DNA of 64,000 bases, taken from the NCBI RefSeq assembly GCF_023349125.1, contig NZ_JAKIKT010000002.1, positions 1 through 64,000 on the forward strand. The letters run 5' to 3'. Position 1 is the stretch's first letter, and the number at the start of each line of letters is the position of its first letter. This DNA comes from Shewanella corallii (lineage in GTDB: Bacteria > Pseudomonadota > Gammaproteobacteria > Enterobacterales > Shewanellaceae). The notes beneath the pieces are model-generated. The model had not been told where the DNA came from, did not search any database, and saw only the letters and a program-made list of their open reading frames with translations. The position numbers and the translations under genes were made by a program. Shown here piece after piece: positions 37,786 to 47,406 of the stretch.

Positions 37786-38883
37786 TTATTTTTTCAGGCT
37801 GGACTTGAGTCTTTGCATCCCCTCATCCACAGACACCAAAGGTCGGTAACCCAGATCTGATTTGGCCGCATCCAAACGGTAAAAATGACTGCAACTCAAT
37901 TGCCTGGCAACAAATCGTGTCATTGGTGGCTCAGCGGATATGCCAAGCAGGGTATAGAAAACCTCCATTGCCGCCCCTACCCAATAAGCAAAAGTTGAGT
38001 TCACTCTTTTACTCACGCCCGGAAGGCCGTCACAGGCCAGAATGCGGTTCAGTACTTCAGCCATAGGCATGGGTTCATCATTGGAAAGAAAATAGGCCTT
38101 TCCCGCGGCTTTTTCGGGTTGTTGCAACAGGGTTTTGGCTGCCAACAGATGCGCCCAGGCAGCATTGTCCACATAAATGGTATCCACCAGTTTGTCTTTA
38201 TCACCCAGCAGCCGAAGTCGCCCCTGCCTGCCACGTTCCAACACCCTGGGTACCAGATGCGGATCACCCGGCCCCCAAATCAGGTGAGGCCTCAGGGCCA
38301 CCACAGTCAGCCTTTGTCCGCCTTTAACTTCGGCTCCCTGAGCAGACAGCACCATCTTCTCCGCCAGAGATTTAGTTCGGCCGTATGCATTGAGATACCG
38401 CTCGGCATGAGGTGTTGACTCATCAATGCCCTCTTCATCATGACCGGCAAAGGTCACGCTGGGGGTACTGGTATAGACAAGATTGGTAACTCCGGCCTGT
38501 TGGCAGGCAGCAATGATATTAGCCGTACCATCCACATTGGTCTCAAAATATTCCCGCTCGGCCCCCCAAACTCCAGCTTTAGCGGCAACGTGAAACACCA
38601 GCTGACAGCCTTCACAGGCAGCTTTAACCGCATCAATATCTGTCAGGCTGGCACTGATTTGCTCAATCCCCAGCTCATCCAGACTGGCATGCTGACTGCG
38701 GCTGAGACTAACCACTTCGATACCGGCAGCATACAATCGGCGGCAAAGTGCTAGCCCAAGAAAACCACCACCACCTGTGACCAGAACTTTGTCGACAGCT
38801 GTTGCTATCTGCTGCAGTACCTGTGTCTCTTCAGACGCCAGAGCTACGCCGTCCAGGCTTTTTGCCAACGCTTCTGCGCCCAT
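37786..38883 (-). CDS. oleD: OleD: NAD(P)-dependent 2-alkyl-3-ketoacid reductase of olefin synthesis
   Basis: 365 aa short-chain dehydrogenase of the 3-beta-HSD type. It reduces the 2-alkyl-3-keto acid made by OleA to a beta-hydroxy acid. The Rossmann motif VTGGGGFLG is at about residues 35-43, and the catalytic Tyr and Lys are in YGRTK (about 167-171). An N-terminal extension of about 30 residues precedes the fold, as in S. oneidensis OleD. The start ATG lies 40 nt inside the oleC coding region, an unusually long overlap, but no internal ATG fits. It is the last gene of the ole operon. Confidence 0.92.
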   Translation of the reverse strand: MGAEALAKSLDGVALASEETQVLQQIATAVDKVLVTGGGGFLGLALCRRLYAAGIEVVSLSRSQHASLDELGIEQISASLTDIDAVKAACEGCQLVFHVAAKAGVWGAEREYFETNVDGTANIIAACQQAGVTNLVYTSTPSVTFAGHDEEGIDESTPHAERYLNAYGRTKSLAEKMVLSAQGAEVKGGQRLTVVALRPHLIWGPGDPHLVPRVLERGRQGRLRLLGDKDKLVDTIYVDNAAWAHLLAAKTLLQQPEKAAGKAYFLSNDEPMPMAEVLNRILACDGLPGVSKRVNSTFAYWVGAAMEVFYTLLGISAEPPMTRFVARQLSCSHFYRLDAAKSDLGYRPLVSVDEGMQRLKSSLKK

Positions 38884-40529
38884 TGCGCCAGTTTCTCCCT
38901 GAATATTTTTGCATTATGGCGAACATCCATCGGGAAGCCGTCATGTTGAATAAAGTGGTTTATCCCAAGGGTATGAGAATACTCTTGTGAAAGCGTTGCA
39001 AGCTGGCTGAAAACCGTATCGGCATAAACATCTGCGGCCAACTCAACACACAATACCGGGGTAATACTCCCCTCAATTTCCACCGCTACCAGTGCTGTGC
39101 GAATCACACCGGGATGGGTGTTGAAGATCCGTTCACAGGGCAAGGTAAACCAGGTCTTCTCAGCGCCGCAGACCCTGTGACCCATGCGGCCACACATCCA
39201 TAAACGCCCCATACTATCAAGATAGCCAACATCGCCCATCCGGTGCCAAAATTCGGTCCCGTCAGCGACTTTGGCTTTGCTTGTGGCTGCAGGGTTGTCA
39301 TAGTACGCAGCACTTGCCACAGCCCCCTTTACCCATATCTCACCAATCTGTCCTTCACTGAGCCACTCAGCGTCTTTAACGTTACCGATAGTCCCGTTAT
39401 CTATTCGGGCAATACGAATCTCGGCAGCAACCGGATAGCCTACGCAAATTCCACCTCCGGTATCGGTTTGTGGCGCTGTGGAAGCAAGCTGACTGGAGGG
39501 AAACATGCTCACAGGCAGGGCTTCGGTGGCACCATAGGAGTTCAGCACCTCAACACCATCAGCAAGCAGTTTACGCAGTCTGGTTATCTGACCAATATCT
39601 GCCGGAGCACCGGCTGAGATCACTCTTTGTACGCTGGCAAGCCGGGTTCGAATGCTGGCTTCCTCCTGCTCATTTCCAGGATAGTTTGCCAGCTTGGCGA
39701 GCAGCGCAGGATTGAGAAAAAGGTTAGTGCACCGATAACGCTCAACGGCGCGCAGTAACACTTCAGGATCGGCAGTAATAGGCCTGGAAGCATCCATATC
39801 CGGAATAATGGACGCCATGCCCAATGCCGGGCCAAACAGGGCGAACAGAGGAAAAGTAGCCAGATCCCTTTCGCCGGGCTTGATACCATAGTCCTGCTTT
39901 AACGACTGGATCTGGGCGTTGAACATAGTATGGGTGTACTCAACGCCCTTGGGTTCACCTGTGGAGCCACTGGTATACAGGATGGCGCAAAGCTGATCTT
40001 CAGCGGGCAGCTGTGGCTGATACACGGCATCAACCGAAACATCTGCCAACATGCGTTTAAGGGACTTGCCGCCCCAAATCCCGCTTCCTCCAACCGTCAC
40101 CACTTTTTGAACCGTTTCTTTGCCCCAGCCCAGCAAACGCCTCGCCAGCTGAGCTTTGGGAATACCGATAAAAACATCAGGCCGGGCTTTAGCAAGGCAG
40201 GTTTTCAGGTTAGCGGTCCCCATTCCCGGATCGACCATGACTGGGATAATACCAGCTTTAAACAGGGCAAAGGTCAGTGCAAAAAACTCCAGTCCCGGCG
40301 TCACCATCAGCACAGCTTTCATTCCACCGACAATGCCTTGCTCCCGCAGCGCCAGTGCGATTCTGTCACTGAGGCGCTCCAACTGCGCCAAAGTCAGTTC
40401 TTCAAACTCTCCATTGGCCAGCTGACGTGCAACAGCCAAATCATCAGGTCGTGACAGCGCCGCTGTTTTCAGGTGTTCGCAAAGATTGTTGGGAGTCGCC
40501 AGCGGGAGTTCGTGTCCCCCCGGCGTCAT
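38844..40529 (-). CDS. oleC: OleC: AMP-dependent beta-lactone synthetase
   Basis: 561 aa member of the acyl-adenylate superfamily that converts the beta-hydroxy acid into a beta-lactone using ATP. The P-loop LYTSGSTGEPKG is at about residues 185-196, the A5 motif SYGATEAL at about 331-338, and the A7-type MGDVGYLDSMGRLWMCGR near 430-447. A late Lys in HNAKIFREKLAQW matches the C-terminal catalytic Lys region. The start overlaps the oleB stop by 4 nt (40526-40529), so the two are translationally coupled. Confidence 0.94.
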   Translation of the reverse strand: MTPGGHELPLATPNNLCEHLKTAALSRPDDLAVARQLANGEFEELTLAQLERLSDRIALALREQGIVGGMKAVLMVTPGLEFFALTFALFKAGIIPVMVDPGMGTANLKTCLAKARPDVFIGIPKAQLARRLLGWGKETVQKVVTVGGSGIWGGKSLKRMLADVSVDAVYQPQLPAEDQLCAILYTSGSTGEPKGVEYTHTMFNAQIQSLKQDYGIKPGERDLATFPLFALFGPALGMASIIPDMDASRPITADPEVLLRAVERYRCTNLFLNPALLAKLANYPGNEQEEASIRTRLASVQRVISAGAPADIGQITRLRKLLADGVEVLNSYGATEALPVSMFPSSQLASTAPQTDTGGGICVGYPVAAEIRIARIDNGTIGNVKDAEWLSEGQIGEIWVKGAVASAAYYDNPAATSKAKVADGTEFWHRMGDVGYLDSMGRLWMCGRMGHRVCGAEKTWFTLPCERIFNTHPGVIRTALVAVEIEGSITPVLCVELAADVYADTVFSQLATLSQEYSHTLGINHFIQHDGFPMDVRHNAKIFREKLAQWAQKRWQKAWTA

Positions 40530-41440
40530 GCTGCGGCACCGTCTTTTTGGGAGCCACGGGCCATAAACCCACGAATGGCGGCAATCACCTCGTCGCTGGC
40601 ATCTTCAAGAATATAGTGACCACAATCGGGGAACTCCCTGTAGTCCGCATCGGGAAAGCGCTGTTTCCATCCGGCCAGGAAGTGACGATCAAACACAAAG
40701 TCCTGATGACCCCAGCAGATGAGCTTTGGTATTTCGGCAAACTCAGTCAGAGACGCCTCAATATCTGACACCAATTGATAGCCCCTGTCGCCATGCTTAA
40801 GTGGAATATCCTGCACAAATCTCAGGGTCGCGATCCTGTTAGCCCAGTTGTTGTAGGGGGCCACATAGCTTTTACGCACAGGAGAGGACATAGGATGTCG
40901 CTTTACACCCACTCTGGATGCGGCGGAAGAAAAGGCATTAAAGCCCCTCACCAAGAAGGTTCCCAGCCAGGTATCGCGGCAAATTTTCAAAGCCAGGGGC
41001 AGTGGCTTACTGGCGGGCAGATGAAATGCTGCAGTATTAAGCAGTACCAGACGTTTAATTCTCTGCGGATAACGGGCAGCGTAGCCCATGCCTATCATGC
41101 CACCCCAATCGTGCAGCACCAGAGTGATATTATCGGTGACACCCAGATGGCTGAGCAGCGCGTCCAGATCATCAATACGCTGCTCAAGGTGGTAGTCATA
41201 ACTTGAGTCATCAGGCTTATCTGACAGACCACAACCAATGTGGTCCGGCACGATACAACGAAACATGGGGGACAGTTCTGTCACCAGATTGCGATAGTAA
41301 TAACTCCAGCTGGGGTTACCGTGCACCATCACAACGGCTTCGCCCTCACCTTCATCCAGGTAGTGGAGATTATGTCCGTTGCAGGAGAAAAATCGTCGCT
41401 GAAAAGGGTATTCAGCCAGTTGCAGTTTACCGTGTTCCAT
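40526..41440 (-). CDS. oleB: OleB: alpha/beta-hydrolase beta-lactone decarboxylase
   Basis: 304 aa. It decarboxylates the OleC beta-lactone to a cis-olefin. The fold resembles haloalkane dehalogenases: HGNPSW oxyanion motif near residue 40, nucleophile Asp in LVLHDWGGMIG near 105-110, and catalytic His in DCGHYILED near 280. The frame opens at 41467, but the ATG at 41440 overlaps the oleA stop as TGATG with GGAGTGG just upstream, giving tight coupling. No fusion to OleC, unlike some actinobacterial homologues. Confidence 0.93.
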   Translation of the reverse strand: MEHGKLQLAEYPFQRRFFSCNGHNLHYLDEGEGEAVVMVHGNPSWSYYYRNLVTELSPMFRCIVPDHIGCGLSDKPDDSSYDYHLEQRIDDLDALLSHLGVTDNITLVLHDWGGMIGMGYAARYPQRIKRLVLLNTAAFHLPASKPLPLALKICRDTWLGTFLVRGFNAFSSAASRVGVKRHPMSSPVRKSYVAPYNNWANRIATLRFVQDIPLKHGDRGYQLVSDIEASLTEFAEIPKLICWGHQDFVFDRHFLAGWKQRFPDADYREFPDCGHYILEDASDEVIAAIRGFMARGSQKDGAAA

Positions 41441-42483
41441 CACCACTCCAGCGCCAACATCATGCAATTCAGGCCACTGCCAATCCCCAGAAAACCGACC
41501 TTGTCACCGGGCTTGAGAAAGCCCTGTTCGCAAGCCATGGCGGCGCTGGCAGGCAAAGCGACGCTTCCCATGTTGCCCAGCTTGGCAAACGTCGGAAACT
41601 CCTTATCCATCGGGATATCCAGCGCCGAAAGAACCTGTTTACGGTTGGCCTCGCCCACCTGGTGACAAATCACCTTATCGACCTGCTCATGGGACCAGGC
41701 ATTCTGAGTCAGAAACTGCTGCCAGGTATCCTGCGCCAGTGCCACCCCATGCTTGAGCAGGGACACTGCATCGGTACGCATCTCGTCCCGGTAGAGATCT
41801 TCTCCGGCAGGTGCCATTCCCCAATGACACAGTCCATTGTGCTCCGGGGCACTCAGCTGAGTTGCGCCTCTAAGCTTATGCGCTCCAGCTGACGCAAGAG
41901 ATGCGTCGGTCAGCACCACAGCCACCCCGCCAGAACCGCCGGTCAAGGTGGCCAGCGTAGAGGCAAAGCCCTGCATGGTCGGTACTTTAAGCAATTTATT
42001 GATACTGGACTCAACAATGTCACGGGCTGACTCGCAGGCGACAACAACACCGGCGCGTATCTGTCCCAGCTCAATGCGGTTGGCAACATCCAACATACCG
42101 GACAACACACCCAGGCAGGCATTGCTGATGTCATACACTACGGTTTGGCGGGAAGTACCCAGCTCGGCAGCCACCCGACAGGCGGTCGCGGGCTCATGCT
42201 GTTCACGGCAAACGCCGGTATAGATAAGGGCACCGATATCAGAGATGGCGACACCTGATGCGGACAAAGCTTTACGGGCAGCACTGACAGCACCTTCAGA
42301 GACTTTAAATCCTTTAGGCCACCAACGGCGCTGCTCAATTCCTGTCAGCGCGGCCAACTGGCCGGGTGGAATACGAAACTTCTCGTACAACGGCTGCAAC
42401 CGCTGTTCAAGTTGAGTACTGCTGATAATGTCAGGGGCCAACTCATATCCCAACCCACTGACAAAAACTCGGGAATAATTCAT
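41440..42483 (-). CDS. oleA: OleA: thiolase-family head-to-head fatty acyl-CoA condensing enzyme
   Basis: 347 aa. It joins two fatty acyl-CoAs to a 2-alkyl-3-keto acid, the first step of long-chain olefin synthesis (hentriacontanonaene in Shewanella). The active-site Cys is C123 in DISNACLGV, with REQHEPATA upstream (the conserved Glu that enters the partner active site), CHQVGEANRKQ carrying the His, and LGNMGSVALP the Asn. ATG 42483 (MNYSRVFVSG) is chosen over the longer frame because S. oneidensis OleA starts the same way (MKYSRVF). First gene of oleABCD. Confidence 0.95.
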   Translation of the reverse strand: MNYSRVFVSGLGYELAPDIISSTQLEQRLQPLYEKFRIPPGQLAALTGIEQRRWWPKGFKVSEGAVSAARKALSASGVAISDIGALIYTGVCREQHEPATACRVAAELGTSRQTVVYDISNACLGVLSGMLDVANRIELGQIRAGVVVACESARDIVESSINKLLKVPTMQGFASTLATLTGGSGGVAVVLTDASLASAGAHKLRGATQLSAPEHNGLCHWGMAPAGEDLYRDEMRTDAVSLLKHGVALAQDTWQQFLTQNAWSHEQVDKVICHQVGEANRKQVLSALDIPMDKEFPTFAKLGNMGSVALPASAAMACEQGFLKPGDKVGFLGIGSGLNCMMLALEW

Positions 42484-42581
42484 GGACCCAGGTTCTCCGG
42501 CGGCAATCCAATTGCGCACTTATTGTTAACTGGGTCACATTTGAGCAAGAATCGCCCGTGAATTCAATACAAAACCACTTA

Positions 42582-43928
42582 TCAGGCCTGAGTTTTGCGG
42601 GCCTGGATCAGAGCATTGCGAGGGGTGACGGATTGGTCACAAAAAGCTCTGATATTCACTTCATATCCCTGTTCTTCCAGAAAACAGACGCGATCAAGCA
42701 GCAGCCAGTGCTCCAATGGCCCACGCAGCAGATGCGCCACCAGATCCAGCCTGCGCACCAATCCAAGCCGTGCAGTGCCTATGGCTTCATAACCGGCAAC
42801 CTCCAGTCCTGAGGGCAATTCCAGTTGCTTGCGCTGCGCTCCCCAGCGCACAAATTCAGTGAAACTGCCGCTTAGTTGAGACTGCTTGATTGTGGGCAAA
42901 GGCAGGTAAGTATCTTCATTTCTGACCTCACGCTGCAGTCGGTCAAAGCCAAGACGCCAGGCCATCTCTTTATTGCGTAGAAGATTGGCTGTATCTGATG
43001 CAATCACACTGTGCTGCAATGGCAATTGCAACTCCTGCTTTGACAGTTCAAACCCTGTGGCTTTAGCAGCTACCGACAGGGGCTGATATTGGTTATCGCG
43101 GATCAGGTGGTAACAGCATGGGGAGATAGAGATAGAGTTCATACCGGCTTTGGCTCCCTGTTTCAGCAGGCTGATATGGAGGTCTCCACAGGCGTGCAAC
43201 GCCACGGCATGGCTGCTGCCGGTAAACAGCTCTGTTGGTGCGTTAAAAGCATCGCCACAGATAAATTCCTGAGGCAACTGCCAGCGCTGGGCAAAGCTTT
43301 CCCCCGCATCACACAGCGCCTGCTGCCACTCCAGGCTAACCACTGGCAGACCTGTAGATTTGGCCAGCAAACGGCCCAGATGCCCTTTCCCTGCGCACCA
43401 CTCCAGCACACTGGGACTGGTCTCAGACTGACTGACAACAGACTCAGGGCTGATGTGCCCGAGCTCAGCGCTGTTGGCCTCACATTCAGGGCTGCTGGCA
43501 AAAGGTAGCGCCAGCACAAAATCGGTGATCTGTTGCCACTTACGCCCTTTGATGTGGGCGCTGAAATGAGCCAACTCTTTATCGTCGATATTCAGGGATT
43601 GTACGGGCAGAGGCCTGGGTAAACAGATCCCCAACAAACTCTCGAGCCCGTATTCATCGAAAGCTGTATCCGCTTGGGCCAAATCGGCTTTAAGGGCTGG
43701 CAACAAGGTCCGCAGCAGGCGTTCCGAATTGGCATCAATGTTATCCAACTCATCATCATTAATGGCATTAACCACGCAGGCCAGTTCAGGAAAGTGCTCA
43801 GCCCAGGGCAAATCACTGCAATCAAAGGTGCGCAAACGCCACAGTGGACTGAGCATCTCCAGTAAAGCCGTCAATCGAAGCAGCAGTTCGCTGTGGGAAT
43901 AGTGTTCATAGGCACGGGAAGACAGCAC
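42582..43928 (-). CDS. SAM-dependent methyltransferase (Methyltransferase_32/METTL25-like)
   Basis: 448 aa. The SAM-binding motif is VLEWCAGKGHLGRLLA (about residues 173-188), followed by HACGDL (about 244-249) and an SPCCYHL segment (about 267-273), the combination seen in the PF13679 group. The N-terminal 120 residues are helical and specific to the bacterial form. The substrate is unknown. The start is a GTG with AGGAAAT upstream. It reads into oleA with a 98-bp gap and no terminator, so it may lead the ole operon, though a role in olefin synthesis is not implied. Confidence 0.82.
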   Translation of the reverse strand: MLSSRAYEHYSHSELLLRLTALLEMLSPLWRLRTFDCSDLPWAEHFPELACVVNAINDDELDNIDANSERLLRTLLPALKADLAQADTAFDEYGLESLLGICLPRPLPVQSLNIDDKELAHFSAHIKGRKWQQITDFVLALPFASSPECEANSAELGHISPESVVSQSETSPSVLEWCAGKGHLGRLLAKSTGLPVVSLEWQQALCDAGESFAQRWQLPQEFICGDAFNAPTELFTGSSHAVALHACGDLHISLLKQGAKAGMNSISISPCCYHLIRDNQYQPLSVAAKATGFELSKQELQLPLQHSVIASDTANLLRNKEMAWRLGFDRLQREVRNEDTYLPLPTIKQSQLSGSFTEFVRWGAQRKQLELPSGLEVAGYEAIGTARLGLVRRLDLVAHLLRGPLEHWLLLDRVCFLEEQGYEVNIRAFCDQSVTPRNALIQARKTQA

Positions 43929-43955
43929 GTAATGATTTCCTGAAATGATGCAATG

Positions 43956-43988
43956 AAAAAGGCGCTGCGGATACCTGTCCGCAACGCC
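43956..43988 (-). terminator. Intrinsic terminator of the coiled-coil lipoprotein gene
   Basis: GGCG-TGCGGA and TCCGCA-CGCC arms (43961-43988) with single-base bulges. On the minus strand TTTTT follows. Confidence 0.75.
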
Positions 43989-44058
43989 CTGATTTTAACT
44001 TTTGCCAGCTATGATTCAAAGCCTGAGCAATGAGCCAGTGGCCTTAGCTGTACTTAGG

Positions 44059-45225
44059 TTAAGCTCTATCCGCCTGTTTGTTGGCCTGTTTCATCCCAAT
44101 ACGTTTACCCAGCCATACCCCAAGCCCCAGAGGCGCGAAGAAGACGACCACCAGAAAGAGCACAATATAGAGGATCAGGCTTTTCAGCACATTGGTGATC
44201 TCTTCAAACACCTGAGCTACAGTGCGTTGCACCAGAGCATCTGCCTCTTTAGCCACCGCCTGACGCTCACGGTCAACCATCTGCTCGAGCGCCATCCGCT
44301 CACGCTCCACCATCTTCTCCAGTGCCTGACGCTCCACTGACAACTGTGCCAGATTGCGCTCGGCGCTGGCATCCAGCTGAGCCAGCAGAGGGGTCAACTC
44401 ATGGCGCAAATCCACCGCCAGTTCAGACATCATCTGAGGGCTTTGGGCCATCAATGCCTGGAACCTGGCCGAAGTTTCACTGATATCTTTTAAAGTCTGT
44501 TGCACCTCGGCAGAGTTAATATTGGAGTGCAGGGCAAACAGCTCTGCTTTCCACCCCAGAATCTTGGGAGTCTGACCCGCCAGCATCGCCATACGGTCTG
44601 ACATATCACTCATCACCTCAGGCACGCTGCCGAAGGTTTTCACCGCTTCAAACTCACCGATATTGCGGTACTTAAGCCAGTCATTAAAGGCAGACACCCT
44701 TGGGAAGGTAATATCAAACAAGGGATTAGCTGCGACATACTGTTTGATAAAGGCTTTATTGGTTGCAAAGTCAGATTGGCTCATCAGTCCCTGCATGCGG
44801 CGCTCATAGTCTGCCAGTAACTGTTGGCTGGTTTTGGCCGCCAGTTCGGTACGCTCACCAAACAGGTCTTCACCTTTACCATTTTCAAAGAAGTCCGCCA
44901 TCTGTGCAGTAAAGGCCCAGGTATCGACCATAGCCGCGACCGGAGAAACCTGAAATATCGTCTGCCCCAGGGTTTGCTCAGCATAAATTTTCCACATCAG
45001 GGCATTGGACTTCACCATGATGTCGTCAGATTGCAAAATCACATCGGCGCTCTGCTCCACTCCAGCGTAGAAGGTGGTAGCGTATTCACGGGTAAACACC
45101 CGCATCCCCAACTGCTCCTGGGGCAATGGCTCAATACCACTTTCCAGCTTCACCTCAAGCAAAGAGCAGCCAGAAGTCATTAGCAACAAACATAAAATCA
45201 GACCAAAATACCTTAAAAAACCCAT
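44059..45225 (-). CDS. Lipoprotein with coiled coil and C-terminal membrane segment, unknown function
   Basis: 388 aa. The signal peptide ends in a lipobox (LLMTSGC, Cys about 20). The central region is largely alpha-helical. Residues about 290-345 are a coiled coil with a repeated VERERxALEQMVDRER pattern, followed by a C-terminal transmembrane segment (about 350-375) and a basic tail KRIGMKQANKQ. A protein lipidated at the N-terminus with a C-terminal membrane helix would be held at both ends. The ATG at 45225 has GGAGTTCTC upstream; the longer frame adds 11 unlikely residues. No family recognised. Confidence 0.75.
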   Translation of the reverse strand: MGFLRYFGLILCLLLMTSGCSLLEVKLESGIEPLPQEQLGMRVFTREYATTFYAGVEQSADVILQSDDIMVKSNALMWKIYAEQTLGQTIFQVSPVAAMVDTWAFTAQMADFFENGKGEDLFGERTELAAKTSQQLLADYERRMQGLMSQSDFATNKAFIKQYVAANPLFDITFPRVSAFNDWLKYRNIGEFEAVKTFGSVPEVMSDMSDRMAMLAGQTPKILGWKAELFALHSNINSAEVQQTLKDISETSARFQALMAQSPQMMSELAVDLRHELTPLLAQLDASAERNLAQLSVERQALEKMVERERMALEQMVDRERQAVAKEADALVQRTVAQVFEEITNVLKSLILYIVLFLVVVFFAPLGLGVWLGKRIGMKQANKQADRA

Positions 45226-45357
45226 GAGAACTCCACCACAGCACACGATTGCAAACACCCGGGGATTCTAGCATTATGCCGACTCTTCCCCCGAATGATA
45301 CGAAAAAAGGGTGAGCCATCTCACACTGGTTTCCCACTAATCACGACAAGGATGACT

Positions 45358-45585
45358 ATGCGTTCCCCCTGTGTTGCCCACTGCGGCCTGAATGATGAAG
45401 ACTACTGTATGGGCTGCTTCCGCCACATTGAAGAGATAGTGGGCTGGTCATCAGCCAGTGATGAGCGTAAGCAACAAATTATCGATGCGCTGCCTGAGCG
45501 CAAAGCCAAATTCAATGGTGAAGCCAACACCCAGAAACTGGGGCGGGACAAGTGGCTGGCGACAGAAGCCAGGCTGAAATCCTGA
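45358..45585 (+). CDS. DUF1289-family small Cys-rich protein
   Basis: 75 aa. The DUF1289 signature is at the N-terminus: SPCVAHCGLNDEDYCMGCFRHIEEIVGW, split here as CxxxC near residues 5-9 and CxxC near 17-20. Such proteins probably bind a metal or Fe-S centre through these four Cys. AAGGA is 5 nt upstream of the ATG at 45358, which fits better than upstream in-frame starts. Function unknown. It is a single gene between the lipoprotein gene (divergent) and the peptide transporter (convergent). Confidence 0.85.
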   Translation: MRSPCVAHCGLNDEDYCMGCFRHIEEIVGWSSASDERKQQIIDALPERKAKFNGEANTQKLGRDKWLATEARLKS

Positions 45586-45611
45586 GATTCAAAGGATAAG
45601 TGCAATAAAAT

Positions 45612-45639
45612 GCCCTGCCATTGGGTCCAATGGCAGGGC
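45612..45639. terminator. Terminator between the DUF1289 and peptide transporter genes
   Basis: GCCCTGCCATTGG (45612-45624) and CCAATGGCAGGGC (45627-45639), 13 complementary bases on each side. The T-rich side faces the minus-strand transporter. Confidence 0.8.
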
Positions 45640-45657
45640 TGTCAATTATCATGACCG

Positions 45658-47190
45658 CTATGACTGCTCGGGCACTGCTTCACTTTTAGCGGCAGCATGA
45701 GCCTGATGAGTGGCAGTGAGCCTGCGCATCAAAGGCAATACAGCCAGCGCCAGCAAAGTGCAGAACAGTGCCGCAATTCCCAGCTTGGTAAACAGGCTGG
45801 TATAGATAGGCAGGGTTTCCAGCGGATTGGTCAGGCCCTCAGGCACACTGGCAAAGTTAGCCACCACTCCCCCCAGGTACTGAGAAATCCCTGACGCCAC
45901 AAAGTAAGCCCCCATCATAAAGCCCCCCATGCGCGCAGGCACATAACGGGCTATCATCGCCAATCCCAGACCACTCACCAACAACTCACCCAGCGAGTAA
46001 GCACCATAGCCTGCAATCATCACCCAGGATGAGGTCTTGCCATTGACCGCAAAGTTACCGGCAAAGCCGTAAATAAAGAATCCGGCAGCCACTACGGCAA
46101 AGCCCAGCGCAAACTTGGCCGCGATGGAGATATCTTTGTTATTACGACCAGCGGTGGCATATACCCAGGCCAGAATAGGACTCAGGATCATAATCCAAAT
46201 GGGGTTCAGCGCCTGGAACTGAGCCGGAGACCAGGTCCACAGATGTGCACCAAATACAGTAAAGTCCCAGTTCACATTACGCAGGGCAAACAGTGCCAGT
46301 GACGTGGACATCTGCTGATAGAAAATAAAGAAGAATACCGTTTGTACCGTCAGGATCAGCGCCGCAATCAAGCCTGCGCGCTCACTGGGTTCACTGCTGC
46401 GGATAAGGTGAGCAAAAATCCCCAATACCACTGCGCCAGCGGTATACACAAACAGGCGGGCTATGGTCTCTGACTCCAGAATAATGGTGGACATCAGCAC
46501 AATCAGCACGGAAGCGCCCAGCACCATCATCAGCTTCTTTTTGTCTACCGGATGTTTGTCCGGCTCTGAGCCATAAGCATCCAGGGTAAATCGCATCACC
46601 ATGTAGTTGGCCATACCCACTAGCAGACCGATAAAACACACGGCAAAAGCCGCATGCCAGCCGAACTGCTCACCATAGTGATGACTCACATAGTCCTTAA
46701 TCCAGGGGGTCAACAGCATGGAGAAGGTAGAGCCAATGTTCACCGCCATGTAGTAGATGGTGAAAGCACTGTCGATTTTGGCATCTTCGCCGTCATAAAT
46801 TTTACGGACCAAATTACCGGCATTGGGTTTGAACAGGCCGTTACCCACTACAATCACACCCAGCGCCATAAACAGGAACAGGGTATTCTCTGTAGGCACT
46901 GTCATCAGGGCATAACCTATGGCCAGAATACCAGCGCCAAGCAGCATGGTGCGTTTGGTTCCCAGCACCTTGTCACCAACCCAACCACCTATGGCGGGAG
47001 AAACGTAGATCAGTGCCGCACAGGCACTCCAGACCAGGTTGGCACGGCTATCCTCAAAACCAAGGCGTTGCACCATAAAGTAAACGATCAGCGCCTGCAT
47101 GCCGTAATAGCCAAAGCGCTCCCAAAGCTCGATGAGAGAGACTGTCATAAAGGACTTGGTCTGACTCACCCGGGAATTGGCAGTAGTCAT
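45658..47190 (-). CDS. POT/PTR-family proton-dependent oligopeptide transporter
   Basis: 510 aa, 14 predicted hydrophobic segments. The proton-coupling motif appears as ELWERFGYYGM near residue 21-31 (ExxERFxYYG), and the PTR2 signature region follows in KPNAGNLVRKIYDG and FTIYYMAVNIGS. Imports di- and tripeptides driven by protons. It fits the DtpA/PepT type. The C-terminal tail is cytoplasmic and short. It may use peptides released by the M4 protease of this region (inference). Confidence 0.93.
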   Translation of the reverse strand: MTTANSRVSQTKSFMTVSLIELWERFGYYGMQALIVYFMVQRLGFEDSRANLVWSACAALIYVSPAIGGWVGDKVLGTKRTMLLGAGILAIGYALMTVPTENTLFLFMALGVIVVGNGLFKPNAGNLVRKIYDGEDAKIDSAFTIYYMAVNIGSTFSMLLTPWIKDYVSHHYGEQFGWHAAFAVCFIGLLVGMANYMVMRFTLDAYGSEPDKHPVDKKKLMMVLGASVLIVLMSTIILESETIARLFVYTAGAVVLGIFAHLIRSSEPSERAGLIAALILTVQTVFFFIFYQQMSTSLALFALRNVNWDFTVFGAHLWTWSPAQFQALNPIWIMILSPILAWVYATAGRNNKDISIAAKFALGFAVVAAGFFIYGFAGNFAVNGKTSSWVMIAGYGAYSLGELLVSGLGLAMIARYVPARMGGFMMGAYFVASGISQYLGGVVANFASVPEGLTNPLETLPIYTSLFTKLGIAALFCTLLALAVLPLMRRLTATHQAHAAAKSEAVPEQS

Positions 47191-47353
47191 TCATTCCGCC
47201 TTATATTGAATGGGTGAACAGCACGGCGGACAGGATTTTCGCGCCGGACAAAGACAATTGTTCAGCACAATAACAAGTGAAACCGCGTGTTAAAAGTGAA
47301 TTAGTGTTTAACTCAAACTCCCGTCCTTATTGGGTTTGAGCCCGTCCTGACAC

Positions 47354-47375
47354 AAAAAAACGGGCATATCGCCCG
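47354..47375 (-). terminator. Intrinsic terminator of yajD
   Basis: CGGGC (47361-47365) and GCCCG (47371-47375). On the minus strand a run of seven T residues follows. Confidence 0.75.
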
Positions 47376-47406
47376 CTTTATCATGAAACCTTGTACAGAT
47401 TTCTGT

